Part shown: piece by piece, positions 12,925 to 23,752 of the stretch
Position numbering within the stretch: the first letter of the stretch is position 1
Layout: each line of letters begins with the position of its first letter
Source: Warburgia ugandensis
Lineage: Eukaryota; Streptophyta; Magnoliopsida; Canellales; Canellaceae
Assembly (NCBI GenBank): GCA_035236585.1
Contig: CP141132.1
Coordinates: 54,191,880 to 54,255,879, forward strand
DNA length: 64,000 nucleotides
Direction of reading: 5' to 3'
Program-made: the position numbers and the translations under genes
Notes under the pieces: model-generated
Databases searched by the model: none
The model's input: only the letters and a program-made list of their open reading frames with translations
What the model was told of the DNA's origin: nothing

Positions 12925-13175
12925 GGGTCGCACTATGCCACGACCTCACCGTCGTGTGGTCCCCGAGTACCTAGGGACACAGGATCATATACCTCCACGG
13001 GGCATATGACACTTCGACCCAGTGCCGTGACACCAGTGGTAGTCCCCTGTACCACATGCGGTCGAAGCAGGGACATGCCCTTTTTGGGCGTGGTACCCAT
13101 CCACCTAATAGTGGTAGAGGCTGGGTGGCCAACCCACACCCCTCGGCATAGCACCCACAAGCTTACTAGCCCAAA
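12925..13175 (-). other. conserved LTR block, copy in nested solo LTR
   Basis: Same block as at 10346-10590: GTGGTCCCCGAGTACC, CACCAGTGGTAGTCC and GGGTGGCCAACCC are visible. Confidence 0.6.
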
Positions 13176-14380
13176 TCATGTACAATCAAATAAGCCAAAA
13201 ACCTCTTTTCAAAACCTGTCCTCTTTGGGTCCCTCACAACTACCTGGCCCTCGGCACTCCAACGTCTTTTGGCAACCCTCAAGGACATGCAATCTTTGCA
13301 AGAACTTAATGCTCATAAATCATGCAATGTATGCAACAGTTTGCAAAACATATCTATGCATAATGTATATATACAAAACATGTCTATGCATAAAGCATTT
13401 GTCACATGCATGCTAAACAAGTCATATACTTAAATCATGTATTTGCAAAACAATCATAGTTCTTTTAAAAGAATCTAGTAACGATAGAGCACCTACCTGA
13501 CTAGGTCGCGTTAACCCTTTTGTCCTCGTACGCTCCTGAACATGGTTTGGGGACTCAAGGTTAGTTGAGCCTATCTTTTATGGGTTTAGAGTAGTTGGGT
13601 CTTATTACTTAGGCATTAGGGGTCCATCCCTATGCCTTGGGTGTCCTAAGGTCCTAATTGGGCCTTGGTATCATTAGTTTTCCAAAGGTCTAGCGGCCAC
13701 GTGCCACCATCCTATTTTAAGCATCATGCTCACCTTTGATTGGGCCTTGATCAAGGATTTTATAGTTTGGATGTGTTCGCGTTGTCGACACGGACACAAC
13801 ACCTTTATTCGATGCCTCAATCAGAGCTCTAGATCTCAAGTTATAAGTGTTTTAGTGTCGCACGTACATAAGAGTCTTAAAAATAAAAGACGGAATGCTA
13901 GGGCACTGCGCGTCTGCGCTGTGCACCCCGGCTTCCTTAAGGAACGAAAAAGCGACGCACTGCTAGCGCACTGCGCATCTGCAAACGCGCTAAACTTTTC
14001 CTCCTATTTTTCCCTTTTGCGGGCGCGTCCTCGGACATGCCTGTTGGTTTTCTTCAGACGCGTCACGTTCCTACTAGAATGTCTCGTCGTCTGGGGGACC
14101 AGGGCATCCTCAGGACACCCTGATTCGACCCTGTCAAACCAGTGCAGCCCAGGGGACATCCCTGGGTCCTTGGTGAGTCTCCAGGGCTCCATTTTACATG
14201 GTTTTTCATGCAAAAACTTAGGAAAATTGACCTTGGAACTATGGTGGAGATGGGTTTTGAGGGATCTTGGGTGTACCTGGCTCGTTGCTGGGTTTTTCTC
14301 CTTATTTTTCCCTCTAGGTCATTGCTCCTCAACGGGTTTTCTTCAACCTTTTGGGCTGCCATTAGAGGCGCCCAAGAGCT

Positions 14381-14390
14381 CTATTTATAG
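14381..14390 (-). promoter_or_regulatory. TATA box of nested solo LTR
   Basis: The complement of CTATTTATAG is CTATAAATAG, followed on the minus strand by AGCTCTTGGGCGCC, identical in layout to the other LTR copies. Confidence 0.65.
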
Positions 14391-15074
14391 AGCTAAGAGA
14401 GGGTTCTGGAGGGGGCTCTCACCACCTTTGAATGGTGGTGGAGAAACCTCCAGAATGGTGGTGATTTCTCCTCCAATCACCGCCATTCTAGAACCCCTAG
14501 AGGTTGAAGATGAAGGGTGCCCGTATCAAAACGGGCCCCTGTGTTTTGCAGTTAAATACGTTTTTGTAAAAATTATAGTTTTTCCCCTGAACTTCAAAGG
14601 GCCATAACTTGCTCATTTTAACTCCGTTTTGGGTGATTTTAGTCTTGTTGGATTCCTTTTCCCGAGATGCATCTAATGGTACCATTTTTAGGACCAAGTT
14701 TCTAGGTTCAGTCAAGGTGACTAGTGAAATGACCAAAATGCCCTTATCTTTAAAACTGAACTTTTCATGGGATTTTAATATTACAAAAATTGGGGTCACT
14801 ACATTTCTTAGGCCAAATTCTATTTTTAAATTTAATTATCATTTTGCCCTTGAACTTCAAAGGGCCATAACTTACTCATTTTAACTTTGTTTTAGGTCAT
14901 TCTGGTCTTGTTGGATTTCCTTTTTCGAGACGCACCTAAGGGTACCATTCTAAGGACCAAATTTTTGGGCCTAATTAGGGTGAACAGTGAAATGACCAAA
15001 ATACCCTTATCTCCAAAAGTGAACTTTTCATTACCAACTCGGGATTTCAAGGTTACAAAAATGGAGTCATTACA

Positions 15075-15100
15075 TTCTTACCCCCTTAGGGGAATTTCAC
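15075..15100 (-). other. polypurine tract region of gag-only element
   Basis: The minus strand reads CCTAAGGGGGTAAGAATG directly before the 3' LTR start TGTAATGACTCC. This is the typical plus-strand primer site of this family. Confidence 0.75.
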
Positions 15101-15239
15101 CCCTGAAATTCTACGGTATATACAATCAAAAGATCTCGAGGTACTTTTCTAGCATTTCTGGCTCCGGCTCCCAAGTCTCTTCTTCCATGTGTGCATTTCT
15201 CCACAACACTTTGACTAAGTGTATGTCTTGCCCTTTGGA

Positions 15240-16222
15240 ACCTGATCTTCTTTACGCTCTTCAGCTTTCTTTTTAGGACAATTCCTAAAAAGATGTCCTA
15301 ATTCTCCACAAGTATAGCAAATGATGTTGAAAGTGAGACATGGTTTGCCTGAATGATTCCTGTTACACCTAGGGCTTGTCTTCTAGTCTGGTCTTCTTCC
15401 TTCGTTTTCAAACAGCTTCTTGAAAGGTGGCCTGGGTTCAGATGACTAAAATGGTCTCTTTGCTTCATTTCTCATGGTGTTGGTGTTCTTAGTTTCCTTT
15501 ATCATCTAATTCCTTTGATAATCTTTTTCGTATAGGGAGGCCATCTCTACGGCTTTGGCTACGGTGGAAGGTTGGAAACCTAGAACTCTGTTCTTGAGTC
15601 CTGGTTTGAGCCCATCTACAAATCTTTCCGCCGCATCTTCCTCATCAGCACAAGCATGTGGTGCAAATCTTTGGAGGCTGATGAATTTATTTTCATATTG
15701 TTGGACAGTCATGTTTCCTTGTTCTAAGTCCATATATTCTTTTTCCTTCTGTTTTCTTACATGTTTAGGATAATATGTGTCATTGAAAACATTTTTAAAT
15801 TCTTCCCATCCTATTGTTTCTTGCAGGTCAAAATAAGTCCTTTCCATTGTTTCCCACCAAAAGGTAGCCTCTCCCCTAAACACAAACATGGCCATGGTTA
15901 CCTTTCTTTCTTTAGCTATGTTCATGGCTTTAAATATCTTTTCAATGTCCATTAAACATTTTTCAGCTGTAGATGCTTTATCTTCTCCTATGAATGAGGG
16001 AGCTAATTTTTGAAATCTTTCTAACTGAACCTCAGTTCTATCTATTGCTTTATCAAGGGAAGGATCTCGTGTGGTAGGGGTTTGGGTTTGTTGATCACTC
16101 ATGTTTCGTTCCATATGCTGTAGGAATCACTGGAATAATTCAGCCATCCCATTGCCCAACCCAATGGAGTCCATTGGTGGGGCTTCAAGTCTTGGAGCAT
16201 TGCTTACTTTCTTTCTAAGCAT
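15240..16222 (-). pseudogene. Ty3-gypsy (Del/Tekay) gag, interrupted by stops
   Basis: The capsid protein of an LTR retrotransposon would package element RNA in cytoplasmic particles. The likely original start is at 16222 (MLRKKVSN). A TGA follows after 31 codons, and then an open stretch from 16114 to 15506 carries the Retrotrans_gag domain. Visible there are RFQKLAPSFIGE, the hallmark FRGEATFWWETM, WEEFKNVFNDTYYP and QYENKFISLQRFAP. After TAG at 15506-15508 the same frame continues, with two more TAG stops, to a CCHC zinc knuckle (CYTCGELGHLFRNC, 15319-15278) preceded by a second Cys/His cluster (CNRNHSGKPC). Nothing of pol follows before the 3' LTR. The TAG stops are all one C-to-T change from Gln CAG. 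The TGA is one C-to-T change from Arg CGA. Confidence 0.85.
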
Positions 16223-16350
16223 CTGTAAATCACAAAACAATTCACAAGACCTTAGTATGTGTTATCCTATTACCCTGTAATCTTTCAGGGATGAAACTTG
16301 ATTATAAGTTATTCTCCTCATAACTGGGCTGTGAGTAATGTCAAACCGCT

Positions 16351-16361
16351 CTCTGATACCA
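16351..16361 (-). promoter_or_regulatory. primer-binding site of gag-only element
   Basis: The minus strand reads TGGTATCAGAG next to the LTR end at 16364, complementary to initiator-Met tRNA. Confidence 0.8.
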
Positions 16362-16954
16362 ACTGTGACAACCTGGGTTTTTCCATGCATTTTTAAATGC
16401 AATATCTACTTCCTAAGGCAGGATGCATCCCTATTTGAAAACCATTTTATAAAAATAATGCAATGCAGCAAAAAAATTGTTTTCATTTAAACTCATTTAA
16501 AAAAAACCCCGAATGTCAAAACACATTTTCAAATCATATATTCATGGCATAGTTTTAAATCAACTCTATTCCCAAGAAAGTGTTAGTCATAGCCCCAGCT
16601 ACAGAGAGTAACTACAATCAAGTAACATTCACTAAAAGATAAGGTAGGGGTTTACTTACTTGTACTTAATTTTGGAAGTTCTCTATCACAGGTGTATCCT
16701 GTCCTTAAGTGTTTACTTGTATTTGAAAAATATTAAGGATTGGATGAGTATACACTATACTCAGTAGGAGTCTATCATTACTAGTTTTACAATGCATGCT
16801 ATGTTTTAAAACCATGTGTTCTTTAAACCATGTGCATGTTTGGACACTCATGTTCAAAAGCCATTGTCAAACTGAACCCAACTCATGGATCTATGGTATG
16901 GTCGACCATCCTTATGTCATGCCATATGCAATGCAAGTAAATCCTCAAAAATAT

Positions 16955-17200
16955 AGGGCCCACTATGCCCACGACCTCATCGGCGTGTGGTCCCCGGGTA
17001 CCTAGGGACACTCGATCATAGCCTCCACGGGGCATATGACACTTCGATCGGGTGTTGTAACACCAGTGGTAGTCCTCGTTACCACTCAACAATTGAAGTA
17101 AGGACAAGCCTTTTTGGCGTGGTACCCTTTCCACCTATAGTGGTAGAGGCTGCGAGGCCACCCTGAACCTCTCTGCATAGCGCCCACAAGCTTACTAGCC
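16955..17200 (-). other. conserved LTR block, copy in gag-element 5' LTR
   Basis: Same block as at 10346-10590, including GTGGTCCCCGGGTACC and CACCAGTGGTAGTCC. Confidence 0.6.
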
Positions 17201-18703
17201 CAAATCATATATGATCAAGTATGCAAAAAAAAACCCTTTTTCAAAACATGTCCTCTTTGGGTCCCTAACAACTGCCTGGCCCTTACAACTGCCTACCTAG
17301 TGTCTTTTAGGAACTCTAGCATCTTTTGGTAACCCTCAAGGATATGCATTTCTTCAAAACTCAATAATCCCAAATTATGCAATTTATGCACTTATTTATT
17401 GTAAATCATGCAATTTATGCAATCAGTTGCAAAACATGCATGCAATGCATAAAATCTACTCATGCTAGTATCGCATTCAAAGGCATAACCCTGCCTAGAA
17501 GCCTGATAGCCTAGAAGCCTGTTAGCTCTCTCTGGCCTGCCCTCATCAGCTCGCCCTCATAGGCCAAGGCTACAGTTATCATGCAGACAAGAATCCTTTC
17601 TTAAAACATGTCTATGCATGTAACACATGTCTTGGCAATATATGCGCAATGTATTTTTCATATGCATGCTATGTTCATTTATGAAATCAATTTATGTTAT
17701 ACAGGTCATGTGCATAAGGACGTAACATAAGTTTATATGTCATAAAGACAGGACATGTAACTTAAAAACTTAAAACATGCATTAGAAAAGCAACCATGAC
17801 TCAAAACATGCATTCTCAAAGCATCATGGGTTCTTTTTAAAAGTCTAGTAGCGATAGAACACCTACCTGGTTTGATCGCGCTAGTCCCCTTGTCCTCATA
17901 CGTTCCTGAACATGGTTTAAGGGAAAAAGGTTAGCTTGGCCTATTTCTATAGGTTCTAGAGCAGTTTACCTCACTACTTAGGCATTAAAGGTTCATTCCC
18001 ATGCCTAAGGGCCTCCTAAGGTCCCTAACTAGGCCTTGGTATAGTCAAGTTTGCAAAGGTTTAGTGGCCCCTTGCCACTATCATGGCTTAAGGGTCATGC
18101 CATCCTTAGATAGGGGCTTGATCAGGTATTTTATAATTTGCATGTGTCCGCGCCGTCGATACAGAAACAACGCCTCTCGCAACACCTCAATCGGAGTCCT
18201 AGAACTCAAGTTATAGGCATTTTAGTATTACGAGTACATAGAAGGCCCATACGAGGCAGGAGCCCAGGATGCTAACGCGTCCCGCGTCAGCGGTGCACGC
18301 CCCACTGGGCGCGTCTGCAGATGCACTGGGCCTCTGCCCTTCTCTCTCGTTTGCAGGCACGTCCACGAACGTGCTCATCAGTTTTCTTTAACGCACAGGT
18401 TGCATTTCGGTTCCATGGTGACCTGGGCGTCCTCGGGACACCCTAGTTCAACCCTGTCGAACTAGAATGCCCTAGGCACTTGCCCTGGGTCTGTTGTGGC
18501 TCCCTAGAGCCCAGTTTTGCATGGTTTCTCATGCAAAAACTTAGGAAAACTCAACCTAAGACTGAGGGGGAGATGGGTTTGGAGTTGTTTAAGGCGTACC
18601 TGGTTCGTGGCTAGGTATTTCTTCACGTTTTCTCCTCTTGCACACAGTTCCCAGATTGGTTTTTCCCAGGGTTTTGGGCTGCCATTGGAGGCGCCCAAGA
18701 GCT

Positions 18704-18713
18704 CTATTTATAG
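18704..18713 (-). promoter_or_regulatory. TATA box of gag-element 5' LTR
   Basis: The minus strand reads CTATAAATAG followed by AGCTCTTGGGCGCC. This is the presumed promoter of the gag-only element. Confidence 0.65.
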
Positions 18714-19721
18714 AGCTTAAAGAGGGTTCTGGAGGGGGGTTTCCACCCCCATGGAATGGTGGTGGAGAAATCTCCAGAATGGCAGTGGTTTCTCCCCTTG
18801 CACACCGTCTTTCTAGAAACCTCCAGTATGTTTGGGAAGAAGGGGGTGCCTGTATCAAAATGGGTCCCTGTTTTCTCAAGCCAAATTCCGTTTTTAAATT
18901 TAATTATCACTTTGCCCTTGAACTTCAAAGGGCCATAACTTGCTCATTTTAACTCTGTTTTGGGTGATTCTGGTCTTGTTGGATTCCTTTTTTTGAGACG
19001 CACCTAAAGGTACCATTCTAAGGACCAAATTTCTAGGTCTAGTTAGCGTAAACAGTGAAATGACCAAAATACCCTTATCTCCAAAAAGTGAACTTTTCAT
19101 TACCAACTTGGGATTTCAAGGTTACAAAAATGGAGTCATTACAAATGAGGTAAATCATATACTTACATTTATACATGTCTTCTCTTTATTCATTTGATCA
19201 TAACACTAACATTTTTCAATGCCTCATCTAATCCTTTTAGAGCTAATCTGTAAAAATAATATAATTGGGTGAGTATTCCTCATACCCAGTAGGTGATCTG
19301 ATACTACTATTTTGAAAACACAACATGCAAGTTGCATAATTCTAGGAGCTTTTTATGCAAAACATCGGTGAATCGTTTTTGTGTAAACATGCATGTTTAT
19401 GCATAAAACGTAAGCTCATTGATGCAAATTCAACCATAGAATCCTTTACCAAAATATTGTATTCAACGATATAAATTTGACTAAAATCATAAATTAGAAA
19501 TCAATAGATTCATGCAAGAAGATCTCGGCCAACATATCAAACCAACGAGTCAAATATAATAATCATAAAACTCTTAAAATAGTCACCATTCAAAGCAGAT
19601 GCTGGCATCACTATAAGTATCATGCACATGGTCTTTTGGCAAAACACACCAAGCCAACTGGTCACTAGTACTCGTATACGACCATCTCAATGCTATATGC
19701 ATGTCAATAATACTAAAATCA

Positions 19722-19995
19722 TAGGGTCAACTGCTCACGACCAGAACACATCTGGAAATCGTGTATCTTCGATATCTAGAGACAAGTCCACCATAGCCTC
19801 CACGACGACTATGGATATGTCCCCGAAAGGGTGCCATGAACACCTCCAATGGTTGTCCTTGTTTACCACAGTAGTCAGGGAAGGGGCAATGCCATTTTGG
19901 GAGCAATACCATCCACCTTTGGTGGTAGAGGCTGGGTGGCCAACCCTGTACATACACAACCTCTCAGCATAGTGCCCACTAGGCTCAATAGCCCA
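19722..19995 (-). other. conserved LTR block, copy in outer LTR
   Basis: A more diverged copy of the block: a CACCTTTGGTGGTAGAGG segment followed by CTGGGTGGCCAACCC remains recognisable although surrounding LTR sequence has drifted. Confidence 0.5.
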
Positions 19996-20711
19996 AAAGC
20001 ATATATAAATAATCTAAATATCAATCATCATAAATCAGGCAATTTATGCAATTATTTTCAAAGCATGCGAGCAATGCATAAAATTTGTTCATGCCAGTAG
20101 TCGCATTCAATTCCATAAATCATGAAGACAATTTTCGCATGCTTATCATGTCTCAAAAAGCATGCTAAATACAGTAATAAAGTCAAGTAAATCACTTAGG
20201 GTTTACAATGCATTTGAAAACTTAGTAGTATCAGACTACCTACCTCAATCGTTGTCACTTAGCCCGCATTTCTTTTCAATTCAAGTCCTAAAGTACCCTT
20301 TGTGAGGTCCTGGATATTATTTGGAAATAAAAATCCAAATATTATTTCCTATTTTACAGATCAACGGCTAGATCTATACTATAGGTTATAGATCTCTGAT
20401 TTGTGTGTTTCTAATGGTTGATTCATGTAATTTAGGGTTGATCTAGGTATATTGATCTTCTAATATATCAAATGGATTAATCTATGAGATTTGATCATCT
20501 TAGATCTTGCCGATCTATGAGATTTCTATAGTTTTTGGGCTATAGTCATGTAAAATAGTCCTCTAATCCTAATTTTATTGTATAATTAGGTTTACATTAT
20601 AATTACGAACACAACGGTTCTTTCAGATCGTCAATCGGAGTTATATAGCCTCCTTAATTGCATTTTTAGTGTCGCGCATCAACGGACGAACCAAAATTGT
20701 CCGCGTAGGGC

Positions 20712-20716
20712 TCACG
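20712..20716. repeat. target-site duplication, left (TCACG)
   Basis: TCACG precedes the LTR start TGTAATGACCCC at 20717. It is matched by TCACG at 28792-28796 after the 3' LTR. Confidence 0.85.
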
Positions 20717-21427
20717 TGTAATGACCCCAATTTTTAGCTGGTGTTAGAGGTAAAATAAGCTAACTTGAGATGACATGAGATAAGACCTTGAGTGAGATTA
20801 TTTAAGCTGGATAAAGATGACTTAAATCCGGCATGAGATAAAACGGATGTGACTAAAAGTATCACTTAAGTTAGAGTAACATGAGTTGAAAGAGATAGTT
20901 GAGATGACATGATATAAAAGTAAAATACAAGGTGTTGTTGAGTTGAATAAATGATTCTCTTTACTGAGGCTAGGGATGAGATGAGATTGCTTGGGCTGGA
21001 GGTGATATGCTGTAATAACCCCAATTTTTGTAATATTAAAAGCCCATAAAAAGTTCAGTTTTAAAGAAAAGGGCATTTTGATCATTTCACTAGTTGCCTT
21101 GACTAAACCCAGGAATTTGGTACTACAAGTGGTTTCATTAGATGCGTCTCGGAAGAAGGAATCCAACGAGACCAAAATCACCCAAAACGGAGTTAAAATG
21201 AGCAAAATATGGCCCTTTGAAGTTCAGGGGCAAAATTGTAAATTTTACAAAAACGACTTAACCTGAAAAACACAAGTGCCCGTTTTGATACGGGCACCCC
21301 TTTGTCTTCAACCTCCTAGAGGTTTTTGGAACGGCATTGTTTCAAGAAGAAACCACCGCCATTCCAGAGGATTCCCCACCGCCATTCAAAGGCGGTTAGA
21401 ACCCCTCCAAAACCCTCTTTAAAAGCC

Positions 21428-21437
21428 CTATAAATAG
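21428..21437 (+). promoter_or_regulatory. TATA box of LARD 5' LTR
   Basis: CTATAAATAG followed by AGCTCTTGGGTGCC, the likely core promoter of the element. Confidence 0.7.
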
Positions 21438-22659
21438 AGCTCTTGGGTGCCTCTAATGGCAGCCCAAAACCTTGGAGAAAACCCATCATGGAGCAGTGAC
21501 CAAGAGGGGAAAACATGGAGAGAAAATCAGCCACGAAGCAGGTACGCTCAAAAACTCCCCAAACCCATCTCACCCATAGTCCTAGGCTCAGTTTTCCTAG
21601 GTTTTTGCATGAAAAACCATGGAGAATAGGCCTCTAGGGAGCCACCAAGGACCCTGGGACGTCCCCAGGGCTGCACTGGTTCCTTAGGGATGAACCAGGG
21701 CATCCCAAGGACGCTCCAGTCCCCCAACAACAGAGACGGCCTGCTCCAAACGAGACGCGTCGAACGCGTCTGAGAAGAAAACCAACGGGCACGTCCGTGG
21801 ACGCGCCCACTAAAAAGTAAGACGGCTGAGAAAGTCTCGCTCGTCTGCAGATGCAGATGCCCAGCGCACTAGCAAAGCGTCGTTTTTTGGTTGTTAAGGA
21901 AGCCAGGGCGCATGACGCTGACACGCAGCGCCCTAGCATTCCGACTTTTTGTCTTTAAAGACTCTATGTACATAGGACACTAAAACGCTTATAACTTGAG
22001 ATCTAGAGCTCCGATTGAGGCGCCGCAAAAGGGGTTGTGTCCATATCAGCGACGCGGACACATCCAAACTATAAATCTTTGATCAAGGCCCAATAAAAGG
22101 TGGGCATGACTCCTAGAATAGGATGGTGGCGCGTGGCCACTAGAACTTTGGAAAACTGAGGATACCAAGGCCCAATTAGGACCTTAGGACACCTATAGGC
22201 AGAGGGATGGACCCCTAATTCCTAAGTAATAAGACCCAACTTCTCTAAACCCATAAAAGATAGGCTAAACTAACCTTGAGTCCCCAAACCATGTTCAGGA
22301 ACGTACGAGGACAAGAGGGCTAACGCGACCTAGTCAGGTAGGTGCTCTACCACTATTAGATTCTTTTGAAAGAACTATTGTTATTTGAACATATGTTTTA
22401 GATATATGACTTGATTTGCATGAGATTTGCATGAATTAATTCAGCATGCATGTTAAATGCTTTGTACATAGCCATGTTTTGAAATGACTACATATACATT
22501 ATGCACATATATGTGTTGCAAACAAGTGCATGCATTGCATGATTTAAGTACTTGAAAAAGATTGCATGTCCTTGAGGGTTGCCAAAAGACGCTGGAGTGC
22601 CGAGGGCCAGGTAGTTGTGAGGGACCCAAAAGAGGACAAGTTTTAACAAAAGGTTTTGA

Positions 22660-22925
22660 CGTATCTTATGTGATTTGGGCAAATAAGCCCGTGGGTGCTA
22701 TGCCGAGGGGTCTGGGTTGGCCACCCGGCCTCTACCACTAATAGGTGGATGGGTACCACGCCCAAAAAGAGGCAAGTCCCTACGTCGACTGCATGTGGTA
22801 CAGAGGGCTACCACTGGTGTCACGGCACTGGGTCAGCGTGTCATAGGCCCCGTGGAGGCTATGACCAAGTGTCCTCAGGTACTCGAGGACCACACGGCAA
22901 GGAGGTCGTGGGCATAGTGGACCCT
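22660..22925 (+). other. conserved LTR block, copy in LARD 5' LTR
   Basis: Plus-strand version of the block: GGGTTGGCCACCC, CCTCTACCACTA, GGTACCACGCCC, ACCACTGGTGTCACGGCAC. It is absent from the 3' LTR because it lies inside that LTR's 1,257-bp deletion. Confidence 0.6.
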
Positions 22926-23085
22926 ATGATTTAATGTGCATTTCATATAGCATGATATGAGGTTGGTCGACCATACCAAACTAAAGATCCATGAGTTGGA
23001 CTCCATGAGGCATCTATTGCATATCATGATGTCATCATATATATGATACTTTCACTTTTGGATTATGTGATCTTTTAAGTTATAA

Positions 23086-23219
23086 GAATTTCAGTTGATT
23101 ATGGATTCTTATACTGATGTTGAACTTGAGTATTCAAACATACGCATATTTTGAATTTCAGTTGATTATGGATTCTTATACTGATATTGAACTCGAGTAT
23201 TCAAAAATACGCATGTTTT
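23086..23219. repeat. 67-bp tandem repeat (2 units) in LARD 5' LTR
   Basis: Units 23086-23152 and 23153-23219 start GAATTTCAGTTGATTATGG and differ at a few positions. They are not seen as a duplicate in the other LTRs of the window. Confidence 0.85.
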
Positions 23220-23740
23220 GAATGAGCATATGATTTTGAAACATCTCATGGATTTATAAAACTAGTAGTGATAGGCCCTACTGAGTATATTATATACTCA
23301 CCCAATCCTTAACATTTTTCAGGCATCAATAAGTACTCAAGGACAGGATACATCCGTATGTATCATGGTTCAGGACAGCTTCACTCACAAAAAGAGGACA
23401 TCTGTGTTAGTGCTATGAGAATCCAAAAGGAAACAAATACACATGTAAGTAAACTCTCAACCCTTTGGACATGTGTTTGTACTTAGTTACAATTGGGCTG
23501 TGCATTGTGACTGGAAAGACCTGGGGAAAAATATTTATGATTTCTGAAGTTTTTCAAAAACTACCTTAGTTGTTGTGAAAGCAAATGACACTCGGGGTTT
23601 TCAAAAATGAGTTTAAAACTAAAGCTTTTCCACTGCATTGCATGGTTTTTTATAAATGGTTTTCAAATAGGGATGCATCCCGCCTTAGGAAATTAGACCT
23701 TGCATTTAAAAATGCATGAGAAAACCCGGGTCGTCACAGT

Positions 23741-23752
23741 TGGTATCAGAGC
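23741..23752 (+). promoter_or_regulatory. primer-binding site of LARD-like element
   Basis: TGGTATCAGAGC, complementary to the 3' end of initiator-Met tRNA, 2 bp after the LTR end. Confidence 0.9.

Larger units (their letters stand above)
12240..14803 (-). mobile_element. nested solo LTR with TTTCT target-site duplication
   Basis: A 2,564-bp LTR inserted in the left LTR of the gag-only element. On the minus strand it begins TGTAGTGACCCCAATTTTTG at 14803 and ends GGGTCGTCACA at 12240. TTTCT lies on both sides (12235-12239 and 14804-14808), and the undisrupted partner LTR has this site once (near 18875). No internal region remains, so this is a solo LTR left by LTR-LTR recombination. Its start and body match the LTR of the 20717-28791 element from 21011 onward. 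Confidence 0.9.
9667..15074 (-). mobile_element. 3' LTR of gag-only element (interrupted by a solo LTR)
   Basis: Aligns along its length with 16364-19143, from TGTGACAACCTGGG (complement of the LTR end) to the start TGTAATGACTCCATTTTTG at 15074. It is interrupted at 12239/14804 by a nested solo LTR. It keeps a segment around 10180-10270 that is deleted from the partner LTR. Confidence 0.85.
9667..19143 (-). mobile_element. gag-only LTR retrotransposon (TR-GAG-like, Del/Tekay family)
   Basis: A two-LTR element on the minus strand. The 5' LTR is 16364-19143 (2,780 bp) and the 3' LTR is 9667-15074 (about 2.84 kb after removing a nested solo LTR). The internal region (15075-16363) is only 1,289 bp. 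It contains PBS, gag with zinc knuckles and a polypurine tract, but no protease, RT or integrase. This matches the description of terminal-repeat retrotransposons with a GAG domain (TR-GAG). The flanks are AAAGG and AATGA, so any target-site duplication has decayed. It sits inside the outer LTR. Confidence 0.8.
16364..19143 (-). mobile_element. 5' LTR of gag-only element
   Basis: 2,780-bp LTR running on the minus strand from TGTAATGACTCCATTTTTG (19143) to GTTGTCACA (16364). It carries a TATA box (18704-18713), the CpG-rich stretch (about 18245-18470) and the conserved block (16955-17200). About 90 bp present in the partner LTR (10180-10270) are deleted near 16868. Confidence 0.85.
19144..20716 (-). 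mobile_element. outer element 5' LTR, segment 2 of 3
   Basis: Continues the LTR broken at 9666: ACTTACATTTATACATG, the 'CCCAGTAGGTGATCTGATACTACT' region and a diverged copy of the conserved block follow in the same order as in the younger LTRs. It is interrupted at 20716 by the LARD-like element and resumes at 28797 after its TCACG target-site duplication. It is the most diverged LTR of the cluster, consistent with being the oldest. Confidence 0.7.
20717..23738 (+). mobile_element. 5' LTR of LARD-like element (chimeric, 3,022 bp)
   Basis: Begins TGTAATGACCCCAATTTTTA and ends GGGTCGTCACA. A second LTR-like start, TGTAATAACCCCAATTTTTG, lies 294 bp inside at 21011, and from there the sequence matches the solo LTR 12240-14803. 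TATA box at 21428-21437, CpG-rich stretch 21730-21940, conserved block 22660-22925, 67-bp tandem repeat 23086-23219. Confidence 0.85.

Noticed and set aside
13726..14607. 293-codon open frame on the plus strand
   Set aside because: It lies antisense in the solo LTR, and its translation shows no domain and odd composition. Related LTRs break the frame at the same place, so it is a chance ORF.
9662..19148. Five-base target-site duplication for the gag-only element
   Set aside because: The flanks AAAGG and AATGA differ at two of five bases, so I treat the duplication as decayed or absent rather than claim it.
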